Assembly: GCA_947366645.1 (NCBI GenBank)
Contig: CANBAX010000025.1
Coordinates: 1-9,940 of the forward strand
Length of the DNA stretch: 9,940 nucleotides
Direction of reading: 5' to 3'
DNA from: an uncultured Clostridia bacterium
GTDB taxonomy: Bacteria > Bacillota > Clostridia > Christensenellales > UBA1242
Shown piece by piece: positions 1 to 5,587 of the stretch. The position numbers and the translations under genes were made by a program. Position 1 is the first letter of the stretch. Every line of letters starts with the position of its first letter. Below the pieces are notes generated by a model that was not told where the DNA came from, did no database searches, and saw only the letters and a list, made by a program, of their open reading frames with translations.

Positions 1-89
1 AAAACAACCAGTTTGTTTTTAGGTATTTCTAAACTGATATATTTTAAATTATTTTCTTTTGCGCCCGTAATTAAAATTGAGTTTTTCAT
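1..89 (-). CDS. uvrA: UvrABC system protein A, N-terminal fragment (runs off the left edge)
   Basis: Only the first 29 codons are present. They read MKNSILITGAKENNLK, then continue to PKNKLVV. This matches the UvrA N-terminus, where an I-x-G-A-(R/K)-x-x-N-L-K motif and a basic IP(R/K)-(D/N)-KLVV strand come just before the first Walker A loop, which would lie outside the window. UvrA is the DNA-damage-sensing ABC-type ATPase that loads UvrB during nucleotide excision repair in the cytoplasm. The ATG at 87-89 is chosen because it places the family motif at the normal distance from the N-terminus. A TATAAT hexamer sits six bases upstream, so the transcript may start at the ATG itself. uvrB lies upstream on the same strand, with a small unknown gene between. 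The call rests on a short stretch, but the motif is distinctive. Confidence 0.88.
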   Translation of the reverse strand, partial: MKNSILITGAKENNLKYISLEIPKNKLVV

Positions 90-95
90 AAATGT

Positions 96-123
96 ATTAT
101 ACCCCTTTTTTCTTTAATTTCAA
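96..123 (-). promoter_or_regulatory. Promoter of uvrA, likely leaderless
   Basis: Read on the minus strand, a -35 box TTGAAA (118-123) is followed by a 16-bp spacer and a perfect -10 box TATAAT (96-101). The predicted transcription start, about seven bases after the -10 box, falls on the A of the uvrA ATG at 89. A purine run AAAAAGGGG (102-110) could be taken for a ribosome binding site, but it lies upstream of the -10 box and would not be transcribed from this promoter. The -35 box directly follows the T-tract of the preceding terminator. Confidence 0.65.
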
Positions 124-153
124 ACAAAAAAAACAGCAATTTAAATGCTGTTT
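121..153 (-). terminator. Rho-independent terminator after the 121-residue gene
   Basis: On the minus strand, AAACAGCA (146-153) and TGCTGTTT (131-138) form a perfect 8-bp stem around a 7-base loop, followed directly by a run of T residues at 126-130 that extends the T-rich 3' arm. It lies about 38 bases after the stop codon of the 192-557 gene. It should insulate that gene from uvrA, whose promoter starts at the end of the T-tract. Confidence 0.8.
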
Positions 154-191
154 ATTTTCTTTTACACTATTTTTTGTATGTCCAATTTTAA

Positions 192-557
192 CTAAATTTC
201 TTCGCTCTCTATTGAGTAAAGTGTAACACAAGCATCTACTTCATGTATTCCGCATATTCCTTTTTCCTTCTTTACTTTGTAAGAAAAAGCGTCCGCCTGA
301 ATTAGATTATTTTCCGGCACAAGTCCTAGTACATTTAAAACAGAATCTCCATATTCTCCGTAGTAACTGATTAACGGTAATTTAACATACACATCTGTTA
401 ATTTGATAAGTCCTTTTGCGCGTTGTCCTAACTTTGCATCACGAAGTGAAGTTTCAGCCTCTGGCATAGTCGCAAAATATAACCTGCCCAAGTGATTTTT
501 AATATACTTTAATTTATTCACGTAATGTAAAATCTTTGCTTTGTTCAACCTTTCCAT
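192..557 (-). CDS. Hypothetical 121-residue protein between uvrB and uvrA
   Basis: I do not recognise this family. The protein has 121 residues and begins MERLNKAKILHYVNKL. It has a basic, probably helical N-terminus (about residues 1-30), a middle part with MPEAETSLRDAKLGQRAKG (about 40-58), and a C-terminal half containing IKLTDVYVKLPL and YYGEYGDSVLNVLGLVPENN, which looks like mixed beta structure. No signal peptide or membrane span is visible. It has two cysteines, at about residues 101 and 109. An in-frame ATG ten codons upstream (587) is rejected because it overlaps the -10 box. The chosen ATG (555-557) has GAGAGG six bases before it. The gene has its own promoter and terminator and lies between two excision repair genes. 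That position hints at a link to DNA repair but does not prove one. Confidence 0.8.
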   Translation of the reverse strand: MERLNKAKILHYVNKLKYIKNHLGRLYFATMPEAETSLRDAKLGQRAKGLIKLTDVYVKLPLISYYGEYGDSVLNVLGLVPENNLIQADAFSYKVKKEKGICGIHEVDACVTLYSIESEEI

Positions 558-563
558 TTTTAA

Positions 564-606
564 CCTCTCATATAAGCAGTATATCATACTTTTACATTTT
601 CGTCAA
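564..606 (-). promoter_or_regulatory. Promoter and ribosome binding site of the 121-residue gene
   Basis: On the minus strand there is a -35 box TTGACG (601-606), a 17-bp spacer, and a -10 box TATACT (578-583). GAGAGG (564-569) follows as the ribosome binding site, six bases before the ATG at 557. The predicted leader is only about 14 nt. The whole signal fits in the short gap after the uvrB stop codon, so this gene can be transcribed independently of uvrB. Confidence 0.75.
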
Positions 607-614
607 TACTTAAT

Positions 615-2576
615 TTATTTCTTAGCCTTTTCAAGTTGTTTTTTAAGTTCTTGTATTTTATTACGAAGTTCTATCGCTCTTTCAAATTCGAGTGAATTTG
701 ATGCTATCTTCATCATGGATTTTAGTTTTTCTATCTCTCTTGGAATTTCCTCAAGAGCAAGTTTTTTATCTTTAATTTTCTGAGATATTTCAAGAGTGTT
801 TGTTATCTGTTTAATGATAGTTTTTGGAACAATGCCATGCTTTTTGTTGTATTCATCTTGTAGTTTTCGCCGCCTTTCTGTTTCGTCAATAGCACGCCTC
901 ATAGAATCGGTGATTACATCAGCAAACATAATCACCCGACCATTTGCATTTCGCGCAGCACGGCCTATTGTCTGCACTAACGCTCCTTCACTACGAAGAA
1001 AACCTTCCTTGTCAGCATCAAGTATACAAACAAGTTCCACTTCTGGCATATCAAGCCCCTCTCGAAGAAGGTTTATTCCCACAAGGACATCAAACTCACC
1101 GGAGCGAAGACCATTAATTATCTCAACACGCTCCATAGTGTCAATTTCACTGTGCATATACTTGGCTTTGATATTATGCTCGGTTAAATAGGTAGTTAAG
1201 CTTTCCGCCATTTTCTTTGTAAGAGTGGTAACAAGTACACGTGAATTGTGAGAGGTTATAATTTTAATCTCTTTCATAAGCTCGTCAATTTGATTTTCAA
1301 TAGGACGTACTTCTATAATCGGGTCAAGCAGTCCTGTTGGTCTGATAACCTGCTCTACCACCTGACCAGCCCGCTCAAGTTCATATTTTGCTGGCGTAGC
1401 TGAAACATAGATAGTCTGCTTTATACGAGAATTAAATTCATCAAAAGTAAGAGGTCTGTTATCCCTTGCCGCCTCTAGACGAAAACCATAATCCACAAGT
1501 GAGGTTTTTCTCGCTTTGTCGCCATTGTACATCGCACGAATCTGCGGAAGTGTCATATGGCTTTCATCAATTATTGTCAAAAAGTCTTTTGGGAAATAGT
1601 CTATAAGCGTGTATGGTGCCTCGCCAGCCTTTCTGCCGTCAAAATATCTTGAATAGTTTTCAATGCCACTACAAAAGCCAACCTCTCTCATCATTTCAAC
1701 ATCGTAGGCAACACGCTGACCTATTCTTTCCGCTTCGATAAGCTTTCCTTGGCTTTCAAAATCTTTAATAGCCGTCAACCTGTCGCTTTCTATTTGGCTT
1801 AACGCCTGCTCCATTCGCTCACGCCCTACGGCATAATGGGTTGCAGGATAAATCGCCACATGCTTAAGTTCGCTTATTAAATTCCCTGTGACTGGCTCAA
1901 ACTCGTAAATACGCTCAATTTCGTCACCAAAAAATTGCACCCTTATTGCCATTTCGGACTGACTGGAAGGAAATATATCAACAACCTCCCCCTTTACACG
2001 AAAGGTGGAACGCTTAAAATCTATGTCATTTCTTGTGTATTGTATGTTGATAAGAGCGGTTATCAAATCCTCTCTATCCATAATATCATTTGGCCGCAAA
2101 GAAATATGCAAGTTGTAATACTCATTGGGGTTTCCAAGACCATATATACAAGATACCGACGCAACAATAATCACATCATTGCGCTCTAAGATAGATGAAG
2201 TGGCACTTGAACGAAGTTTATCAATTTCTTCATTTATAGACATATCTTTTTCAATATAGGTATCACTTGAAACAATGTAGGCCTCAGGCTGATAATAGTC
2301 ATAATATGAAACAAAATACTCCACACGGTTGTGAGGAAAAAACTCTCTGAATTCATTGCATAGCTGTGCCGCAAGAGTTTTGTTGTGTGCTATCACAAGG
2401 GTGGGTTTGTTTACTTTTTGAATAATGTTTGCCATAGTAAAAGTCTTGCCACTGCCCGTGACACCCAAAAGCACTTGCTCTTTCAAACCTTCTTCCAGAC
2501 CTTCAACCAGTTTGTTAATTGCTTCTGGTTGGTCCCCCGCGGGACTGTATTTTGACTGTAAATCAAACTTTTCCAT
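615..2576 (-). CDS. uvrB: UvrABC system protein B (excinuclease subunit, DNA helicase-like)
   Basis: Complete UvrB, 653 residues, near the usual family length. UvrB receives damaged DNA from UvrA, verifies the lesion and recruits UvrC for incision. Visible features in order are the N-terminal SKYSPAGDQPEAI (8-20), Walker A GVTGSGKT (38-45), the damage-probing beta-hairpin region with YYDYYQPEAY (91-100), the Walker B/DEAD-like DESH (337-340), the SAT motif (392-394), helicase motif VI with QTIGRAARN (535-543), and a C-terminal UVR domain (about 616-651) that binds UvrC. The ATG at 2576 is preferred over one six codons upstream (2594), because the upstream codons overlap the TATAAT box and the N-terminus then matches the family. 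There is no convincing ribosome binding site. The gene is complete with no missing motif. Confidence 0.98.
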   Translation of the reverse strand: MEKFDLQSKYSPAGDQPEAINKLVEGLEEGLKEQVLLGVTGSGKTFTMANIIQKVNKPTLVIAHNKTLAAQLCNEFREFFPHNRVEYFVSYYDYYQPEAYIVSSDTYIEKDMSINEEIDKLRSSATSSILERNDVIIVASVSCIYGLGNPNEYYNLHISLRPNDIMDREDLITALINIQYTRNDIDFKRSTFRVKGEVVDIFPSSQSEMAIRVQFFGDEIERIYEFEPVTGNLISELKHVAIYPATHYAVGRERMEQALSQIESDRLTAIKDFESQGKLIEAERIGQRVAYDVEMMREVGFCSGIENYSRYFDGRKAGEAPYTLIDYFPKDFLTIIDESHMTLPQIRAMYNGDKARKTSLVDYGFRLEAARDNRPLTFDEFNSRIKQTIYVSATPAKYELERAGQVVEQVIRPTGLLDPIIEVRPIENQIDELMKEIKIITSHNSRVLVTTLTKKMAESLTTYLTEHNIKAKYMHSEIDTMERVEIINGLRSGEFDVLVGINLLREGLDMPEVELVCILDADKEGFLRSEGALVQTIGRAARNANGRVIMFADVITDSMRRAIDETERRRKLQDEYNKKHGIVPKTIIKQITNTLEISQKIKDKKLALEEIPREIEKLKSMMKIASNSLEFERAIELRNKIQELKKQLEKAKK

Positions 2577-2610
2577 AGACTTATTATACCTCATCTTGCA
2601 TAAAAGTCTA
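2576..2610. promoter_or_regulatory. Inverted repeat spanning the uvrB promoter (possible operator)
   Basis: Perfect 7-bp arms TAGACTT (2576-2582) and AAGTCTA (2604-2610) are separated by 21 bp and enclose the -10 box. The inner bases extend the symmetry imperfectly. The arm nearest the gene overlaps the predicted transcription start, where a repressor would block initiation. It does not match the Bacillus LexA box (CGAAC-N4-GTTCG), and no copy is seen in front of uvrA. In an AT-rich region this could be chance. Confidence 0.3.
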
Positions 2611-2613
2611 CAA
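2583..2613 (-). promoter_or_regulatory. Promoter of uvrB, likely leaderless
   Basis: On the minus strand a perfect -10 box TATAAT (2583-2588) lies exactly six bases before the uvrB ATG, so the predicted transcript starts at the start codon. The -35 region is weak. TTGTAG (2608-2613) would give a 19-bp spacer and TAGACT (2605-2610) a 16-bp spacer. The GATGAGG just upstream of the -10 box is not placed to serve as a ribosome binding site in a transcript from this promoter. Confidence 0.55.
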
Positions 2614-2642
2614 TGTTTTATTTTAATTTTAAAAAATTTTCC

Positions 2643-2753
2643 TTGTCATTTCGACCATAGCAATTCTCGTTCCTTATCATTTCGACCATAATACTTTTTG
2701 CTACTTGTCATTTCGACCGTAATACTTTTTGCTACTTGTCATTTCGACCGTAG
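2643..2753. repeat. 31-bp direct tandem repeat array (three full units plus a partial fourth)
   Basis: The core GTCATTTCGACC (ATCATTTCGACC in unit 2) occurs at 2645, 2676, 2707 and 2738, an exact 31-bp period. Units 2 and 3 (2674-2704 and 2705-2735) are nearly identical and share the tail TAATACTTTTTGCTAC. Unit 1 keeps the core but has a diverged tail. Unit 4 keeps the core and then runs into the palindromic element at 2736-2831. The array lies about 30 bp upstream of the uvrB promoter region and contains no convincing gene. Confidence 0.85.
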
Positions 2754-2831
2754 CCCGTAAGGGCGGAGCGGAGAAATCTAGAAAAATACACTCCGCGCGA
2801 GCCCCCTTTGGTCGGTATGATAAAATGACAA
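2736..2831. repeat. REP/MITE-like palindromic element, left copy
   Basis: The element begins TTGTCATTTCGACC (2736-2749) and ends with the reverse complement split in two parts, GGTCG (2810-2814) and AAATGACAA (2823-2831), separated by 8 bp. It therefore has imperfect terminal inverted repeats. The interior contains CGGAGAAATCTAG (2769-2781) and GC-rich stretches that stand out from the AT-rich surroundings. The 15 bp at 2754-2768 (CCCGTAAGGGCGGAG), which include a small CCC-GTAA-GGG hairpin, are absent from the right copy. It encodes no transposase, so any movement would need an enzyme supplied from elsewhere. Confidence 0.65.
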
Positions 2832-2832
2832 T

Positions 2833-2859
2833 AAAAAACACGGAAATTCCGTGTTTTTT
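2833..2859 (-). terminator. Terminator after the VirB6-like gene (nearly symmetric, possibly bidirectional)
   Basis: A run of A residues with CACGGAA (2833-2845) pairs with TTCCGTG and a run of T residues (2847-2859), giving a near-perfect palindrome. On the minus strand it lies just after the stop codon of the gene at 2872-5316, and the 3' T-tract is strong. The mirror symmetry means it could also stop plus-strand transcription. Confidence 0.8.
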
Positions 2860-2871
2860 ATTATACTTTGT

Positions 2872-5316
2872 TTACTTTGTCATACCGCCATTTTTCCTCA
2901 TGATATCAATAAGCTCATCAAGTTTTTTATTGGTATCTTCGGTTTTCTTAATCTGCTCTTGTGCAGCCTTATCGCCTTTTGGAGGTTCCTTATCTTTCTT
3001 GCCAGCATCGCCGTATCCAAACATCACACCCGCAAGTGAATCCACAAATCTTCCCCTTGCAAGCCTACTCTGCTCGCGACGAGTATCAAGTTCTTTCTGA
3101 GTTGTTGCAGCTTCACGAGCTCCTCCATAAACTCCGTCAATCTTGCCTTTATCATCAAGTTTATAGTTTGTTGCTCTTCCAAAGGTTCCAATAAGTCCAC
3201 TGAGATTTAAGCCGACATCTTTCATGCCATCTTTAAGACCTTTCATAATTGCACCGCCAAGACCTCTCGCATCATTTGCAACCGTTTGTTTTTCAAAATC
3301 AGGAACCATCTTGCCATCTTTATCCATGTAATTCGATGTACGGATTGCCTCAGCATTATCAATCGCTTGTTGACGCTTGGTTTTATGTTCTTGAAGCTCT
3401 GCCTTCTGCGTTGCATCTAATCCACCAGCGTCAATAATTGCCTGATGCTGGTCATATCTGGTTTTATAAGCATCATTAACACTATAGAGTGCCTCATGCT
3501 GTCTTTGCCTTCTACGTTTATTTACATAATCCGTGAGAGCAGCACCCGATAGTCCTTTTTCTGTAGCTTCATCAGTTAAGTCCTTCTCTACTTTTGTCAT
3601 CATGCTAGCATACTTAGGGTTTGCAGAATAAAGGTCTAATAAATGTTCTTGTTGGTCTTTAGCATAATCCACATTGCTTTGCCCAGCAGTTTCAAGAGCG
3701 CTAGCATAACCACCTTCCATATTCGCTTTATTCATTTCTTTATTAGCTTTAATCTTAGCTCTCGCTATACGAATACCTTTCTCAGCAACTCCTGCAACCA
3801 TACCTACACCTGGAATAAACTTACCTACCTTCATTGCTACATTTGCTGCGGCCAATGCTCCACCAATAGCTTTTCCGCCAACCTCTTTTATTCCAGCCTT
3901 GGAATCATCGCCTGTCTTCACAGCATCGGCTCCGCCAATAAGTCCTGATAGGAAACCGATAAATGCTTTTACCATACTTAATCCCGCAATAACAATAAGA
4001 ATATTCATAATATAGTCCATCGGTGGAATATTAAAGAATTGAATGTTATTTAAGAATGGCAGTAGTAAGAAGAATAAGTTCATACCCACTATGGCACCAA
4101 ACGCCATAAGCATTTGCTGCATAAACTCTTTGCGCCAATTTTTAAATCCACCAAAATCATCTAATGGAGCAAGCCCAAGAAGTGCTGGATAAATTAAGAA
4201 TAGCGCCGCTGATTTTATAATACGGGTGATAAGCCCTAAAACAATACTTACTGCCAGACCAAATATTACAATTACCGCCCCAAATGCAATTATGAAATTG
4301 AATGCCCATAAATCGTAATAATTATAAACAAGCCCTACATTGTATTTTGAGAAAGACCACACATAAGTATTAAGCGCATAAAATGGGTCTCTCGTTGCTA
4401 TTGAAATAGCAGCCAAACCTGGGTCACTTACACTATTTAAAGAAACTGCTTTTTGTAGCTGAATATTATTCGCGAAAGCGTAATCAAACTGCTGAGCCAC
4501 CCATTCCTGTCCGTCCTGTCCTGCCGGAATGTTCTTTCCAAATACACCAAAATCATAATACCAGCCGTCACGTTTTCCATCTCCCAAAGACGGATAACTT
4601 TCAGAGCCATGTTTGTAATTATATCCCCCTCGGCGTAGCCTATTAGCATCGTATCCCGCAACTTTAAAAATCAAGCCCGAAAAAGTTTCATTTGAAGAGG
4701 CCGCACCAAAACCAAATATATCATATCTGCCATAAACTTCGTCGCCACGGTTATTTGTATAGGATTCAAACTTGTCCTTATACCCTGAGCTGCTTCCAAA
4801 AAGTCCCTCTACCTGTTCCACTGAATTTGTACCTGAGGTAATAGAATCCAGTGTTCTTAATAAAAAGGTGGAAAGCCAAAAGCCTGCAATTACCACAACC
4901 GGCACAATGGCAAAAGTGAGTACAGATTTAATTGCAGTGTAAATGTATGTAACAGGGTTTGTTTTACCAGAGTCTTCGTTATAATGCGATTTAATAATTG
5001 CGAACATGGTTGTAAGCACAAGCACGATTGCACCGAAAATCACAAGCGACCAAAAAGTAGTAGTAAGGGCGGAATATGCGGGGGCGTTTTCGCCAATGCC
5101 AAGTATGCCCATTATAAATTCAAGCACAGGGTCAGTGTTTTGGATAGGCTCCTTATTTACATAAAAGACATCAAGTCCTGCAAGTTTTCGGAAAACTAAT
5201 TGAAGGGCATCTAATACACTAGCAATGGCGGTGTAAATGAAATACATGATTTTTGGAATATAACTAAAAAATCCAGTTACATAATCCCATACGCCAAGAC
5301 TTAATCGAGAAACCAC
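2872..5316 (-). CDS. VirB6/TrbL-like polytopic membrane protein (type IV secretion channel subunit family)
   Basis: 814 residues. Hydrophobic segments appear at about 15-40 (possibly amphipathic), 87-108, 124-152, 338-364, 366-384, 399-425 and 434-460. A large loop at about 155-335, rich in Tyr, Gly and Asn, is probably outside the cell. The last 350 residues are soluble and rich in Ala, Lys and Glu, with a likely coiled coil near 600-660 and a highly charged end. The central LFLIYPALLGLAPLDDFGGF and the following NWRKEF resemble the core of VirB6-like proteins of Gram-positive conjugative elements (ConG, TcpH), which from memory have a similar length. These form part of the inner-membrane translocation channel. 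This match is by topology and motif impression, not alignment. The GTG start (5314-5316) is supported by AGGAGG six bases upstream. It is monocistronic with its own promoter and terminator, and no other transfer gene is in view. Confidence 0.72.
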   Translation of the reverse strand: MVSRLSLGVWDYVTGFFSYIPKIMYFIYTAIASVLDALQLVFRKLAGLDVFYVNKEPIQNTDPVLEFIMGILGIGENAPAYSALTTTFWSLVIFGAIVLVLTTMFAIIKSHYNEDSGKTNPVTYIYTAIKSVLTFAIVPVVVIAGFWLSTFLLRTLDSITSGTNSVEQVEGLFGSSSGYKDKFESYTNNRGDEVYGRYDIFGFGAASSNETFSGLIFKVAGYDANRLRRGGYNYKHGSESYPSLGDGKRDGWYYDFGVFGKNIPAGQDGQEWVAQQFDYAFANNIQLQKAVSLNSVSDPGLAAISIATRDPFYALNTYVWSFSKYNVGLVYNYYDLWAFNFIIAFGAVIVIFGLAVSIVLGLITRIIKSAALFLIYPALLGLAPLDDFGGFKNWRKEFMQQMLMAFGAIVGMNLFFLLLPFLNNIQFFNIPPMDYIMNILIVIAGLSMVKAFIGFLSGLIGGADAVKTGDDSKAGIKEVGGKAIGGALAAANVAMKVGKFIPGVGMVAGVAEKGIRIARAKIKANKEMNKANMEGGYASALETAGQSNVDYAKDQQEHLLDLYSANPKYASMMTKVEKDLTDEATEKGLSGAALTDYVNKRRRQRQHEALYSVNDAYKTRYDQHQAIIDAGGLDATQKAELQEHKTKRQQAIDNAEAIRTSNYMDKDGKMVPDFEKQTVANDARGLGGAIMKGLKDGMKDVGLNLSGLIGTFGRATNYKLDDKGKIDGVYGGAREAATTQKELDTRREQSRLARGRFVDSLAGVMFGYGDAGKKDKEPPKGDKAAQEQIKKTEDTNKKLDELIDIMRKNGGMTK

Positions 5317-5322
5317 CTTTGC

Positions 5323-5373
5323 CCTCCTTTATATTATCATTTACATTATAACAAATTAAATTACAAAAAACAA
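5323..5373 (-). promoter_or_regulatory. Promoter and ribosome binding site of the VirB6-like gene
   Basis: On the minus strand there is a -35 box TTGTTT (5368-5373), a 17-bp spacer and a perfect -10 box TATAAT (5345-5350). AAAGGAGGG follows, with AGGAGG at 5323-5328, six bases before the GTG start. The predicted leader is about 20 nt. The strong ribosome binding site decides for the GTG start. Confidence 0.75.
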
Positions 5374-5403
5374 CATATTTCAAAAAAGAAATTAGTATAA
5401 GAC

Positions 5404-5432
5404 AATAAAAATAACCGTAAATTACGGTTATT
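5404..5432 (-). terminator. Rho-independent terminator of the tatD-rsmA operon
   Basis: AATAACCGTAA (5410-5420) and TTACGGTTATT (5422-5432) form a stem of up to 11 bp with minimal loop. On the minus strand it is followed by TTTTTATTG (down to about 5404). It lies about 155 bases after the rsmA stop codon, so the rsmA transcript would carry the repeat array at 5464-5580 in its 3' untranslated region. Its T-tract flank (GACAATAAAAA on the plus strand) is the same as the one next to the terminator at 2833-2859. Confidence 0.75.
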
Positions 5433-5437
5433 GGCTT

Positions 5438-5466
5438 CTAGATTTCTCCGCTACGGTCGAAATGAC
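5438..5466. repeat. Inverted right copy of the GTCATTTCGACC element (29 bp, short form)
   Basis: Read on the minus strand, this stretch starts GTCATTTCGACCGTAG and ends CGGAGAAATCTAG. It is the same sequence as 2738-2781 in the opposite orientation, except that it lacks the 15 bp at 2754-2768. The two copies face each other across the VirB6-like gene, about 2.7 kb apart. No clear second terminal repeat is seen here. The terminator hairpin takes that place. Confidence 0.85.
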
Positions 5467-5580
5467 AAAGGAGTCTGTTCGAAATGACAAGGGAGGACTT
5501 GTAAAAACGACAAATGATGACTTGTCACAATGAGAATTTGAAGTGCGTTAAAGCGACAAAGAGGAACTGGCAAAAGACGC
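5464..5580. repeat. Degenerate ~23-bp tandem repeat array
   Basis: A GACAA-centred motif recurs at 5464, 5486, 5509, 5532 (as GAGAA), 5555 and 5576 (as GACGC), with steps of 22, 23, 23, 23 and 21 bp. The first two units carry TCGAAATGACAA, the reverse complement of the core of the left array. Units further from the VirB6-like gene are more diverged, and the last adjoins the rsmA stop codon. The stretch looks non-coding. Together with the terminator and promoter it accounts for the gene-free interval between rsmA and the VirB6-like gene. Confidence 0.65.
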
Positions 5581-5587
5581 AAGAATA

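Noticed and set aside
2576..2610. LexA (SOS) box at uvrB
   Set aside because: No CGAAC-N4-GTTCG or close variant is seen in front of uvrB or uvrA.
2425..2691. Plus-strand open frame of 88 codons across the uvrB start and upstream region
   Set aside because: It mirrors the uvrB coding frame, has no ribosome binding site and runs into the tandem repeats.
2643..2753. CRISPR array
   Set aside because: The 31-bp period includes the whole unit. There are no unique spacers between conserved repeats, and no cas gene is nearby.
2640..2871. Full insertion sequence between uvrB and the VirB6-like gene
   Set aside because: No transposase frame and no clear target-site duplication were found. Only short repeats are present.
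4437..4661. Minus-strand 74-codon frame inside the VirB6-like gene
   Set aside because: It is out of frame with a long gene on the same strand, with no ribosome binding site or family match.
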